Assembly: GCF_052076145.1 (NCBI RefSeq)
Contig: NZ_CP197246.1
Location: 1,116,001 to 1,180,000 of the forward strand
Reading direction: 5' to 3'
DNA from: Kitasatospora sp052076145
Lineage (GTDB): Bacteria; Actinomycetota; Actinomycetes; Streptomycetales; Streptomycetaceae
Length of the DNA stretch: 64,000 bases
The translations under genes were made by a program, and so were the position numbers. The notes beneath the pieces were generated by a model that saw only the letters and a program-made list of their open reading frames with translations, was not told where the DNA came from and searched no databases. This document shows positions 1 through 16,302 of the stretch, piece by piece. How positions within the stretch are numbered: position 1 is the first letter of the stretch; each line of letters begins with the position of its first letter.

Positions 1-68
1 TCGCCATCGACAAGGAGGACCCGTCGGCCGTCGCCAAGGACTGGCTGAAGGCCAACGGCCTGAGCTGA
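1..68 (+). CDS. C-terminal end of an osmoprotectant (glycine betaine-type) ABC transporter substrate-binding protein
   Basis: Only the last 21 codons are inside the window, reading from base 3 to a TGA at 66-68. The tail (AIDKEDPSAVAKDWLKANGL) resembles the C-terminus of OpuAC/ProX/OsmF-type periplasmic binding proteins, where an acidic turn is followed by a VAKDWL-type helix. The protein would be a secreted lipoprotein capturing glycine betaine, choline or a related solute. The call rests on this short tail alone. Confidence 0.5.
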   Translation, partial: AIDKEDPSAVAKDWLKANGLS

Positions 69-107
69 TCCGGGGCGCACTCCCCAGCCGGGAGCCTGGG
101 AGATAAT

Positions 108-335
108 GTGCGCATGACCGACGAACTCCCCCTCGCACCCACCTCAGCCATCGAACGCCGAAACCAGCTCCTGCTGGCGATGCGGCAGGGCGGCGGCTCC
201 TGGGACTGGCACCGCGCCCGCGAGACCTACTACGAGCAGCCCGACCCCCGCACGGTCCGCCGCGACCTGGAGCAGCTGCGCAAGGCCGGCACCATCCAGC
301 GCGACCGTGAGACGGGCCTGTACACGACCGCCTAG
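108..335 (+). CDS. Small winged-helix-like protein (75 aa), possible DNA-binding protein
   Basis: A 75-residue protein starting at GTG 108, or at ATG 114 two codons later. The sequence is mostly helical with a Arg/Glu-rich segment (RTVRRDLEQLRKAGTIQRDRETGLY) that looks like the recognition helix and wing of a winged helix: a helix ending in a LRKAG turn, then a short beta hairpin. That layout resembles DeoR/MarR-like wings in small actinobacterial proteins. No ligand or partner domain is present. It sits 40 bp after the binding-protein gene and directly before a strong hairpin terminator, so it may be the last gene of that transport operon or an independent unit. Function unknown. Confidence 0.6.
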   Translation: MRMTDELPLAPTSAIERRNQLLLAMRQGGGSWDWHRARETYYEQPDPRTVRRDLEQLRKAGTIQRDRETGLYTTA

Positions 336-345
336 CACCAGACGC

Positions 346-399
346 AGAAGGGCCCCGCAGCTGCTGCTCAGCTGCGGGGCCCTTCTGTTGGTTTTTTTT
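346..399. terminator. Strong bidirectional intrinsic terminator
   Basis: A perfect 18-bp stem (346-363 with 369-386) and 5-nt loop is followed by a T-rich tract (387-399). It terminates the small gene on the plus strand and lies at the 3' end of the convergent transglycosylase gene, whose TAA stop (398-400) overlaps the T tract. Confidence 0.9.
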
Positions 400-1003
400 A
401 GTACCAGTGGTGGTTCTGCCAGAACGTCCAGGCGCCGTTCGGGCTGCCGTAGCGCTCGTTCATGTAGTTCAGGGCCCACTTGATCTGGGTCTCGGGGTTG
501 GTGCGCCAGTCCGAGCCGGTCGAGGCCATCTTGGAGCCCGGCAGGGCCTGGGCCAGGCCGTAGGCGCCGGAGGAGGCGTTGGTCGCCTTGATGTTCCAGC
601 CGCTCTCGTGGCTGATGATGTTGCTGAAGGCGGCGTACTGGTCGGCGGGCACGATGCTCTTCGCCAGCGCCTTGACGCCGCTCGGGCTGGTGTCGGCGGC
701 CAGCGCCGGGCGCTCCTCGGAACGCGAGGCGGCCTGCGGCTGCTCCGCCGGAGCGGGCTTCTCGGCGGCCGGGGCGGCGGGAGCAGCCGGCGCAGCGGGA
801 GCTGCCGGGGCGGCCGGAGCAGCGGGGGCGGCCGGAGCAGCGGGGGCGGCGGCGGGGGCCTGGGCGGCGACGACCGCAGCGGAAGCGTTGTCCTCGGGCA
901 GTGCCACCGCCACGACGGAGGCGGCACAGGCAGTCGCCAGACCGGCGGACGCCACCACGAGGGTGGACCGTCGGCGCATGGCGGCAATGAGGGAGCTACG
1001 CAT
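398..1003 (-). CDS. Secreted lytic transglycosylase-like (SLT-domain) protein with Ala/Pro repeat linker
   Basis: The start was set at ATG 1003 because an AGGAAGG ribosome site lies just upstream and the protein then opens with a signal peptide (MRSSLIAAMRRRST, then a hydrophobic stretch to about residue 40). The middle is a low-complexity APAAPAAP linker, a likely flexible wall-spanning segment. The C-terminal ~90 residues form a small SLT/lysozyme-like fold: ISHESGWN carries the expected catalytic Glu, followed by GAYGLAQALPGSKM and a final W-rich tail ending in WTFWQNHHWY. Proteins of this type cleave peptidoglycan glycan strands in growing or resuscitating streptomycete cells. About 201 residues, a normal length. 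The upstream region can form a large folded leader (separate entry), so expression is probably controlled at RNA level. Confidence 0.85.
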   Translation of the reverse strand: MRSSLIAAMRRRSTLVVASAGLATACAASVVAVALPEDNASAAVVAAQAPAAAPAAPAAPAAPAAPAAPAAPAAPAAPAAEKPAPAEQPQAASRSEERPALAADTSPSGVKALAKSIVPADQYAAFSNIISHESGWNIKATNASSGAYGLAQALPGSKMASTGSDWRTNPETQIKWALNYMNERYGSPNGAWTFWQNHHWY

Positions 1004-1118
1004 GAAGTGTGGCCTTCCTGGACCGAGCTGGCCTCGGTCGGGTTGGTCCGGCCATGGGCGCACAGCAGTACGGCGGCGTGAGGCCGCCAACTGCCGGTGC
1101 TGTGCCGATGGCCGTGGG

Positions 1119-1228
1119 CACCCAGCGGTACGAGCCCGTGGAGACGGGCCACGTACGGGTGCCGGACGATTCGCGCTCCCCCGATGGCCGGCCCGGCTCG
1201 AAGACCGGCGCCGACAGGGCGGAGCGCC
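1119..1228 (-). ncRNA. Candidate structured 5' leader (riboswitch-like) of the transglycosylase gene
   Basis: Read on the minus strand, the leader can pair GCGCUCC (1228-1222) with GGAGCGC (1179-1173), enclosing GC-rich inner hairpins. A second domain at 1161-1119 forms three nested 5-bp helices: CACCC with GGGUG, GUACG with CGUAC, and CCCGU with ACGGG. Cell-wall hydrolase genes of streptomycetes are often preceded by c-di-AMP (ydaO-type) riboswitches. I do not find the typical CGACAGCUAACC element, so the class is not assigned. Basis: seen pairing plus inference. Confidence 0.4.
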
Positions 1229-1500
1229 TTGCGACTCGACCCAGTGTTAACGCGGCCCCCACCCCGCATCAACCACCCCCACTACGACGCCGCGTCGTAG
1301 TCGCGCCAGCCGCCTTCACTTCCGCGAACCGCCTGGCGCACGGCCTGCGACCCCGGCGCGGTGTCTACGATCGTGCGTAGTTGCTTGGAAACCCTTGTGG
1401 CTGGTGTCACCGACCACCCACCCCCTTCGTCACCCAACGCGACCGCGCCCACACCGAAATCGGCTGTCCCGGCGACCGCACGGGCACCAGGCTGTCCGCC

Positions 1501-2329
1501 ATGGACACGGACGAGATCGGCTCACCCCACCTACTGCGCGAGGACGTCCTCGACTACTACAACCGGGGCAAGGAGCAGCGCAGGCTGTTCAGCGGCCACG
1601 ACCGACTGGAGTTCTGGCGGACCCAGGACGTGCTGCGCCGCCTACTGGGCGACGGCCCGCAGCGCGTGCTCGACGTGGGCGGCGGCCCGGGGGCCCACGC
1701 GGGCCGGCTCGCCGAGGACGGGCACCTGGTCGAGCTGGTGGACCCCGTCCCCCTGCATGTCGCCCAGGCCGCCGGGCTGCCCGGGGTCACCGCCCGGCTC
1801 GGCGACACCCGTGCGCTGGACGTGGCGGACGGGTCGTACGACGTGGTGCTGCTGCTCGGGCCGCTCTACCACCTGCCCGAGCGGGCCGACCGGCTGACCG
1901 CGTTGGCGGAGGCGCGGCGTGCGGTGCGGCCCGGCGGGCTGGTGGTGGCGGCCACCATCAACCGGTTCGCGGGGCTGCACGACACGCTTCGGGCGGGAGC
2001 GTACTTCGATCCGGGGCTGCGGGCCGTCACGGACGCCTGCGTCGAGAGCGGGCTGCTGGCGCCGACTGCGGAGGCGCCGGTCTTCACCACGGCGTACCTG
2101 CACGACCCGGCGAGTGTGCCGGAGGAGTTCCGGGCGGCCGGGCTGACGCCGACCGGGCAGTACGGGCTGGAGGGGGCGGCCTGGCTGATGGGGCAGGTGA
2201 ATGAGTACCTGGACGATCCGGAGCGGCGTCGGGTGGTGCTGGAGGCGCTGCGCCGGACGGAGTCCGAGCCCGCGCTGCTGGGTGTGAGCGGGCACCTGCT
2301 GACGACCGGCACCGGCCGAGGCTGCGTGA
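1501..2329 (+). CDS. SAM-dependent methyltransferase (class I), 3' end unclear
   Basis: From ATG 1501 the protein shows a class I methyltransferase core: VLDVGGGPGAHAG (SAM-binding motif I), acidic end of strand 2 (LVDPVP), GSYDVVLLLGPLYHL (motif II region) and RPGGLVV (motif III). The substrate cannot be read from sequence. Homologues of this type normally stop soon after the LLGVSGHLLTTG segment (about base 2310). Here the frame has no stop and continues through 400 bp of non-protein-like sequence into the chitinase at 2719. A TGA in the next frame (2327-2329) would end the gene naturally if one base were removed just upstream, so the stop may have been lost by a 1-bp insertion. I set the end there; the in-frame ORF really extends to 4461. 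Confidence 0.6.
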
Positions 2330-2718
2330 ACACCTGGGTGCGGTGGCCGAGTTGGCGCGGGCCCCGGATGGCGGTCGCCCGGCTCGCCGTGCTTCGACGG
2401 CGCATCCGGCCGCCCCCGCAGCTGTCGCACACGTGCTCGATCATGGCCGATCGCGGCATCCGGCCGCAAATGAAATGGCAACCCCGGAAGCCGTCCCAGC
2501 TGGCGGACAAGAGCGTTGACGAACTGTTAGGACTCTTGACAGACGAGTGGTCCAGACCAACCATAGGCGTTGTCCTTCCGACCGGAGCTGCACTGTGGGG
2601 GTGTGAACACCGGCCGGCTGTGCTGTCGCACCGCCGTACCACCCCAGCACCCGAGTCAGGCCCCGTCATGCCCAAATCCGGGCGAACGGCTTTCACACAC
2701 ACGTCTGTTGGAGCACTC
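2330..2718 (+). other. Intergenic region between methyltransferase and chitinase, open in frame but not protein-like
   Basis: Although no stop interrupts this stretch, its composition falls below that of neighbouring genes and the translation has no recognisable domain. It carries the chitinase promoter region: TTGACA (2536-2541), the DasR-type box and a ribosome site before ATG 2719. I treat it as regulatory DNA and not as a linker joining two enzymes. Confidence 0.6.
2536..2561 (+). promoter_or_regulatory. Chitinase promoter: -35 TTGACA with DasR-responsive element (dre)
   Basis: TTGACA at 2536-2541 is followed at 2546-2561 by AGTGGTCCAGACCAAC, which differs by one base from the core TGGTCTAGACCA of the DasR-responsive element. 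DasR is the GntR-family N-acetylglucosamine/chitin regulator of streptomycetes. The box lies between the presumed -35 and -10 positions, so a bound repressor would block transcription of the chitinase. Confidence 0.75.
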
Positions 2719-4461
2719 ATGCGCCTTCACAGATCCATCCAGTCGCTGCTGACCAGCGGAGTCACGCTGGCCGCCGCCCTCGGCCTGGCCGTGGTCGGCG
2801 GCGGCACCGCGCACGCCGCGACCGCGCTGCCGCAGCACGTCTTCGCCCCGTACTTCGAGGCCTGGACAGGCGACAGCCCCGCCACTCTGGCCCAGCAGTC
2901 CGGCGCCAAGTACCTGACCATGGCCTTCGTCCAGGCGGCCACCAAGGGCTCCTGCACCGCGTACTGGAACGGCGACACCGGCATGCCGATCGCCACCTCC
3001 AGCTTCGGCGCCGACATCGCCAAGATCCGGGCCAACGGCGGCGACGTCATCCCGTCCTTCGGCGGCTACACCGCCGACAACGGCGGCACCGAGATCGCCG
3101 ACAGCTGCACCGACGTCAACTCGATCGCCGGTGTCTTCGAGAACATCATCACCACGTACGACATCAGCCGGATCGACCTCGACATCGAGGACAACTCGCT
3201 CACCAACACCGCCGGGATCGACCGCCGCAACAAGGCGATCAAGGTCGTGGAGGACTGGGCCGCCACCAACGGGCGCTCGATCCAGTTCTCGTACACGCTG
3301 CCCACCACCACCAGCGGGCTGGCCTCCAGCGGGCTGAACGTGCTGAAGAACGCGGTGCAGAACAACGCCCGCATCGACGTCGTCAACCAGATGACCTTCG
3401 ACTACTACGACAACGCCACGCACAACATGGCGACCGACACCCAGACCGCCACCACCGGCCTCTACAACCAGCTGGCGAAGCTCTACCCGAGCAAGACCGC
3501 CGCGCAGCTGTGGAGTTCGATCGGCATCATCGAGATGATCGGCATCGACGACTTCGGTGCCGCCGAGACCTTCAGCACCGCCGACGCCACCAGCGTCTAC
3601 AACTGGGCCACCAGCAAGGGCGTCAACACCCTCTCGTTCTGGGCCCTCCAGCGTGACAACGGCGGCTGCGTCGGCACCGCCGGCAACGACGCCTGCTCCG
3701 GCGTCAGCCAGGGCACCTGGGACTTCAGCCACACCTTCGAGCCGTTCACCAGCGGCAGCGGCACCCCGGTCAACGACTTCTCACTGAGCGCCTCCCCCGC
3801 CGCAGGCAGCGTCACGGCGGGCTCCGGCACCACCGCGACCCTGGCCACCGCCGTCACCTCCGGCAACGCCCAGCCCGTCACCCTCACCGTCACCGGCGCA
3901 CCCACCGGCGTCACCGCAACCGTCAACCCCGGTTCCGTCACGGCAGGCACCAACGCCACCCTGACCATCGCCACCACCGCCACCACGGCCCCCGGCAGCT
4001 ACCCGCTGACCGTCACCGGCACCGCCACCTCCGGCACCCGCACCACCACCTACACCCTGACCGTCACGGGTACGGCCGCCACCGGCCTGGTCAACGGCGG
4101 TCTGGAGACCGGCAGCCTGGGCCCCTGGACCTGCCAGACCGGCGGCGCCGTGGTGAGCAGCCCGGTGCACAGCGGCGCCCACGCCCTGCAGGCGGCGGCC
4201 ACTGCCGGGCAGACCGGTGAGTGCGACCAGACCGTCACCCTCGCGCCCAACACCAAGTACACGCTGACCGGTTGGGTGCAGGGCAGCTACGCCTTCGTCG
4301 GCGTCAGCGGCGGCGCGACCGCCAGCACCTGGACCTCGTCCACCGGCTGGACGAAGCTGAGCGTCCCGTTCACCACGGGCGCCTCGGGCACCGTCACCGT
4401 CTACCTGCACGGCTGGTTCGGCCAGGGCAACGTCTTCGGCGACGACTTCTCCATCGCCTGA
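2719..4461 (+). CDS. Secreted GH18 chitinase with Ig-like and C-terminal carbohydrate-binding domain
   Basis: The start at ATG 2719 is chosen because it opens a Sec signal peptide (cleavage after AHA, residue ~33). Residues ~35-350 are a GH18 barrel: SFGGYT (beta-3 motif) and RIDLDIE, with the catalytic acid E157 and D153/D155 of the DxDxE motif, then MTFDYYD and a W-containing last strand. An Ig-like/FnIII-like Thr/Ala-rich domain follows (~353-450). A C-terminal jelly-roll carbohydrate-binding module (LVNGGLETGSLGPWTC, ~457-580) resembles CBM4/CBM16-type modules. It hydrolyses chitin beta-1,4 bonds outside the cell. The upstream dre box predicts induction by chitin-derived amino sugar via DasR. 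580 aa, complete. Confidence 0.9.
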   Translation: MRLHRSIQSLLTSGVTLAAALGLAVVGGGTAHAATALPQHVFAPYFEAWTGDSPATLAQQSGAKYLTMAFVQAATKGSCTAYWNGDTGMPIATSSFGADIAKIRANGGDVIPSFGGYTADNGGTEIADSCTDVNSIAGVFENIITTYDISRIDLDIEDNSLTNTAGIDRRNKAIKVVEDWAATNGRSIQFSYTLPTTTSGLASSGLNVLKNAVQNNARIDVVNQMTFDYYDNATHNMATDTQTATTGLYNQLAKLYPSKTAAQLWSSIGIIEMIGIDDFGAAETFSTADATSVYNWATSKGVNTLSFWALQRDNGGCVGTAGNDACSGVSQGTWDFSHTFEPFTSGSGTPVNDFSLSASPAAGSVTAGSGTTATLATAVTSGNAQPVTLTVTGAPTGVTATVNPGSVTAGTNATLTIATTATTAPGSYPLTVTGTATSGTRTTTYTLTVTGTAATGLVNGGLETGSLGPWTCQTGGAVVSSPVHSGAHALQAAATAGQTGECDQTVTLAPNTKYTLTGWVQGSYAFVGVSGGATASTWTSSTGWTKLSVPFTTGASGTVTVYLHGWFGQGNVFGDDFSIA

Positions 4462-4477
4462 TCTCCCCGCTCGTCCC

Positions 4478-4512
4478 GGGTGCCCGGTCCGCCTCAGGCG
4501 GGCCGGGCACCC
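4478..4512 (+). terminator. Intrinsic terminator after the chitinase
   Basis: A near-perfect GC-rich hairpin with about 16-bp arms (GGGTGCCCGG on the left, CCGGGCACCC on the right) starts 17 bp after the chitinase stop. No long T tract follows, as is usual in this genus. Confidence 0.75.
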
Positions 4513-4553
4513 GGCCGTCCATCCGGCACCGCCCGACACTAGGATCACTTCCC

Positions 4554-5561
4554 ATGAGCGAGGGGCCGCAGGGCGGACACGGATGGGGCAGTGCGGCCGG
4601 GGGCGGCTCCGAACCCGACTGGGCGGCGCTCGCCGACCGGAACGAGCAGGACTCCCGCCGACGCAAGCAACGGCGGGTGGTCGGCGCCGTGGTGGGCGCC
4701 ACCCTGGTCATCGGCGGGATCACCGCGACGGCGGTGAACTTCGCCGGCAAGGGCGCCGACAGGAAGGGCGGCACGGCCGCCACAGGCACCGCCACCCTGG
4801 CCGCACCGGGCCCGGCCTCGACGGCCGGTGACAACTCGTCGCGGGGCTTCACCGCCACCGACTCGGCATCCCCGTCCGCCTCCACCTCCAATGCCGCCTC
4901 CGAGTCGCCTTCGGCCTCGGCGACAGCATCAGCGACGGCATCGGGTTCGGCCGGAGTCCCCAAGCCCGGCGCGAGCAACTCGGCCTCCCGGCCCGCGTCG
5001 GCGCCCGCCACCCCCGCTCCGGGCCCGGTCGCGCCGTCCAGCAGCGCACCGCCCGACCCGCTGACGGTCATCTCCTCCGCCGCCACGGACACTGCATCGC
5101 TGGACCCGGCCGTCCTCTTCGCGGACCACACCCTCACAGTCGGCGGCCGCACCTGGACGCGGATCACCACGGTCACCACCACGCCGTGCTACAAGGCCAC
5201 CACCGGCGGCCTCGGCGACACCCTCGCCGCCCAGAGCTGCCAGAGCATGCTGCGCGCGACGTACGCCTCCGGCAGCAGCGCCGTGACCGTCGCGGTCGGC
5301 GTCTTCGACCACCGCAGCCAGGCGGACGCCGCCCAGGCCGTCTACAAGGGTCAGGCCCAGGGCCTGGTCACCCCCGGCTCGACCTCCTTCTGCACCAGCC
5401 CGAGCTGCGCCAACACCCATGGCGCCATCGGCCGTTACACCTACTACACGGTCTCCGGCACGCTCAAGCCCGGCGGCACCACCGCCGACCCCGTCGCCAC
5501 CGCCGCAGGCCCCACCTTCAGCAGCTACGCCCACGACCGCCTGCTCGCACGCGGTCGGTAG
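4554..5561 (+). CDS. Membrane-anchored protein of unknown function with Ser/Ala/Pro-rich linker
   Basis: Starts at ATG 4554, 42 bp beyond the chitinase terminator. About 335 residues: a cytoplasmic N-terminus (DWAALADRNEQDSRRRKQRR), one membrane helix (VVGAVVGATLVIGGITATAV, about 45-64), an extracellular low-complexity Ser/Ala/Thr/Pro segment (about 85-175) and a compact C-terminal domain (about 180-335). That domain contains GRTWTRITTVTTTPCYKAT and later two closely spaced cysteines (FCTSPSC) that could form disulfides. Similar anchored proteins in actinomycetes are annotated only as hypothetical. No catalytic motif is visible. It lies head-to-tail after the chitinase but has its own leader, so co-transcription is doubtful. 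Confidence 0.75.
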   Translation: MSEGPQGGHGWGSAAGGGSEPDWAALADRNEQDSRRRKQRRVVGAVVGATLVIGGITATAVNFAGKGADRKGGTAATGTATLAAPGPASTAGDNSSRGFTATDSASPSASTSNAASESPSASATASATASGSAGVPKPGASNSASRPASAPATPAPGPVAPSSSAPPDPLTVISSAATDTASLDPAVLFADHTLTVGGRTWTRITTVTTTPCYKATTGGLGDTLAAQSCQSMLRATYASGSSAVTVAVGVFDHRSQADAAQAVYKGQAQGLVTPGSTSFCTSPSCANTHGAIGRYTYYTVSGTLKPGGTTADPVATAAGPTFSSYAHDRLLARGR

Positions 5562-5628
5562 CGACCGAGGCGCGTCCGGCTCGCGTCCACCGTCGTCCGT
5601 GGCCCGGTGGCGTCGGTGACGGTCCCGG

Positions 5629-6879
5629 TCATCGAGCCGGTCCCGCCGGGGTCGGGCGGCACAGTACGGCGAACGCCGCGAAGGCCAGCACCGCGCAGCT
5701 GAGCACCACCACGCCCAGCAGCACCGCCGACGGCTCCCCGCCCGCGCTGCTGAGCGGGGCGACGACGGCGCCGCACAGGAAGGTGCCGAGCCCGATCAGG
5801 CCGGAGGCGGAGCCCGCCGCGTGGGGGGCCATGGTGAGGGCGGCGCCGGAGGAGTTGGGGAGGATGACTCCCATCGAGGCCATCAGCAGGAAGAGCGCGG
5901 GCCAGACGCCCGCCAGGCCGGTGTCCCAGACGGCGGTGCAGAGCACCAGGGCGAGCCCGGCGGCGCCCGCGCAGCCCAGGCCGACGAGCATCAGCCGGTG
6001 CCCGTCGAAGCGTTGGACCAGCACTCTCCCGTTGAGCTGGGTGAAGCCGACCACGGCAAGGGAGTTGGTGGCGAACAGCAGGCTGAAGGTCTGCGGGGAG
6101 ATCCCGTAGACGCTCTGCAGCGCCACCGAGGAGCCGCCCACGTACGCGAACAGCGCGCCGAACGCGAAGGTGCTGGTGAGCAAATAGCCGAGGAAGGCCC
6201 GGTCGCCCAGCAGGCCGCCGATCGCCCGGACGGTGCTGCCCAGCCCCTGGGCGTGGCGGCGGGACGGCGGGAGGGATTCGGGGAGGGCGAACAGCGCGCC
6301 GACGGTGAGCAGCGCCCCGAGCAGGGCCAGCACGCCGAAGGTGCCGCGCCAGGAGGTGAACCGCAGCAACTGGGCGCCGACCACGGGGGCGAGGATCGGC
6401 GCGAGGCCCGATATCACGCCGAGGGTGGCGAGGAAGCGGATCATCGCCGGGCCCGCGTAACGGTCGCGGGCGACGGCCCGGCCGATCACCAGCCCGGCGG
6501 CTCCGGCCAGCCCCTGGAGGGCCCGCCCTGCCACCAGGACGGGCACCGACGGCGCGACGGCGCAGAGCACGGTGGCCAGGGCGTAGACGGCCAGGCCCAG
6601 GACGAGCGGGCGGCGGCGGCCGATCCGGTCGCTGAGCGGGCCGAAGACCAGCTGGCCGAGGCCCATTCCGATCAGCGAGGAGGTGAGGGTGAGTTGGACG
6701 GCGGGCGCGGTGGAGCCCAGGTCGTGGGTGAGCGCGGGCAACGCCGGCAGGTAGAGGTCGGTGGTGAGCGGCCCGAGCGCGACCAGGCCGCCGAGCAGGA
6801 CGACGGTGGCGCGGCTCGGGGCGGCTTCGGGCGGTGCCTCGGTGGCGGCCGGCTGGTCGCCGACGGCGGGGACTGGCAT
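5629..6879 (-). CDS. MFS drug-efflux transporter, Bcr/CflA (DHA1) family
   Basis: Start set at ATG 6879, giving 416 aa; a GGAG ribosome site lies upstream and a longer upstream extension is basic and unlike a membrane protein. Twelve hydrophobic segments are visible. The signature GPLTTDLYLPALPAL in TM1 and GPLSDRIGRRRPLVLGL (MFS motif A) are characteristic of the Bcr/CflA branch, proton-driven exporters of bicyclomycin, sulfonamides and related compounds. It lies 52 bp downstream of the SalK-like gene on the same strand, so both may be one operon. The substrate is unknown. It is close to, but transcribed away from, the NRPS cluster, so a role in that pathway is possible but not indicated. 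Confidence 0.9.
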   Translation of the reverse strand: MPVPAVGDQPAATEAPPEAAPSRATVVLLGGLVALGPLTTDLYLPALPALTHDLGSTAPAVQLTLTSSLIGMGLGQLVFGPLSDRIGRRRPLVLGLAVYALATVLCAVAPSVPVLVAGRALQGLAGAAGLVIGRAVARDRYAGPAMIRFLATLGVISGLAPILAPVVGAQLLRFTSWRGTFGVLALLGALLTVGALFALPESLPPSRRHAQGLGSTVRAIGGLLGDRAFLGYLLTSTFAFGALFAYVGGSSVALQSVYGISPQTFSLLFATNSLAVVGFTQLNGRVLVQRFDGHRLMLVGLGCAGAAGLALVLCTAVWDTGLAGVWPALFLLMASMGVILPNSSGAALTMAPHAAGSASGLIGLGTFLCGAVVAPLSSAGGEPSAVLLGVVVLSCAVLAFAAFAVLCRPTPAGPAR

Positions 6880-6931
6880 GCGGGGGTGGCTCCTCGGAGG
6901 TCGGTCTGCGGGTGGGCCCGGCGGGTCGCGG

Positions 6932-7795
6932 TCAGCCCTTGCCCATGTCGTGCAGCGGCAGGCCACCGCCGGCCAGGACGGTCCGGGTGAAGCCCCCGGC
7001 CAGATCGGTCAGCCGCTTGGTCGCGTCGGCGCCGAGATGGGCGTACGGGGCGAGGCCGAGGCGGTCGGTCTCGGCCTCCAGCTCGCGGCGCAACTCCATC
7101 CCGACGGCAGTCAGTTCGCCGTCCTCGTCGAGCAGGCCGCGTTCGCGCAGGCGGCCCTGGGCAGCGGCCCAGTCCTGCACCGTCCAGCCCCGGGTGGCCC
7201 GGAGGAAGTGCGGCTTCCAGGCCGTGCCGGTGGCGGTGTGGCTGACGAGTGCCTCGATGCCGTCCAACCCGGCCTGGCCGAGGGCGATCAGGTGGCCGTC
7301 GCCCCGGTGCTCGCGCAGCACGGTCGCCGCGTGCCAGAGCTTCAGGTGTGCGGGCCCGGGTACCGGCAGGTCGGCGTTGGCGGCGGCGAGCGGGCGGCCA
7401 GGTCTGCCGCAGGCCTCGGCGGCGGCCAGGGCGAGCGTGGCGGCCTCGGCCATCTCGCGGGAGGCGAGCGCCTCGGGGCCGAGCAGGCGGCGCAGGCAGG
7501 CGTCGGCGATCCGCAGCCGGGCCTCCAGCACCGCCGCCGGTGAGGTGCGCTGCCAGGCGACGGGCAGCTTCGCCCCGACCAGGCTCGGCCGGAAGGAGTA
7601 GAACAGCGCGGTGACGGCCCCGGCACTGACGGCCCCGAGCGGCGCCGAGCGCCCCGCCAGGTAGGCCATCGGGCCGGGCTCCAGGCCGAGGCCGGCGTAC
7701 TGCTCGTCGTGTTCGGGCGCGAAGTAGTAGGCGGCGTGCACGGGGTGGAAGGCGTTGTAGCAGCGGCGGGTGGCGAGCAGTGTCGGCGTCGTCAT
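6932..7795 (-). CDS. SalK / SCO6745-like protein (287 aa)
   Basis: Matches the actinobacterial SCO6745/SalK-like family: an N-terminal LLATRRCYNAFHPVHAAYYFAPE motif, an internal helical region, and a C-terminal winged-helix-like segment (RGWTVQDWAAAQGRLRERGLLDEDGELT). The family is often annotated as a helix-turn-helix or MarR-like regulator, but its biochemical role is not established. Length is normal for the family. The gene is divergent from the NRPS operon across 389 bp and could share regulatory DNA with it. I infer no function beyond family membership. Confidence 0.8.
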   Translation of the reverse strand: MTTPTLLATRRCYNAFHPVHAAYYFAPEHDEQYAGLGLEPGPMAYLAGRSAPLGAVSAGAVTALFYSFRPSLVGAKLPVAWQRTSPAAVLEARLRIADACLRRLLGPEALASREMAEAATLALAAAEACGRPGRPLAAANADLPVPGPAHLKLWHAATVLREHRGDGHLIALGQAGLDGIEALVSHTATGTAWKPHFLRATRGWTVQDWAAAQGRLRERGLLDEDGELTAVGMELRRELEAETDRLGLAPYAHLGADATKRLTDLAGGFTRTVLAGGGLPLHDMGKG

Positions 7796-7937
7796 GGCTG
7801 CCTACGCTACGGGGCGACGGTAGGCGGAGGGGCCGTGGGGAGGGCTTCGGGCACCGGGAGTTCCGACACATCCCCGTCGTGTCTGTCAGGTCGGGCCCGA
7901 TCTGTTCCTCGGCACCGTCCCTGACCGTAGGTTGAAC

Positions 7938-8017
7938 CACGGACCGAGAACCCCACGGACCAAGAACTCCATCGGCAGGACGCCACACGGACCTACGACG
8001 CCACGGACCCGAGACGG
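7938..8017 (+). repeat. Phased 16-bp repeat array upstream of the NRPS operon (possible operator)
   Basis: The octamer CACGGACC occurs at 7938, 7954, 7986 and 8002, intervals of 16, 32 and 16 bp. The middle slot at 7970 is degenerate, so there are about five units of one 16-bp repeat. Each intact copy is followed by a purine-rich GAGAAC/AAGAAC/GAGAC-type tail in three of four cases. The array is about 170 bp upstream of the first NRPS codon, in the only sizeable non-coding gap of the cluster. An iterated binding site for a regulator is plausible. No cluster-situated regulator gene exists. Confidence 0.5.
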
Positions 8018-8184
8018 GGGTTTCCGAGCGCAGGTGAGCGACCCCGCTGCCCGATCGGGCGGCGGGCTTCGGCCTGCCGTGAACGCAATTCGCGCCGTCG
8101 GCCGGGAGTCGGGGAGTCCCCTCCCGTCCGCCGCCTTGCGGACACCGAATTCCGAAATCAGTGCCACCAGATGAGGAGTGACTC

Positions 8185-16298
<8,114 letters not shown>

Positions 16299-16302
<4 letters not shown>

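Noticed and set aside
1119..1228. Assignment of the leader as a ydaO c-di-AMP riboswitch
   Set aside because: The diagnostic CGACAGCUAACC-like element was not found; only secondary structure supports it.
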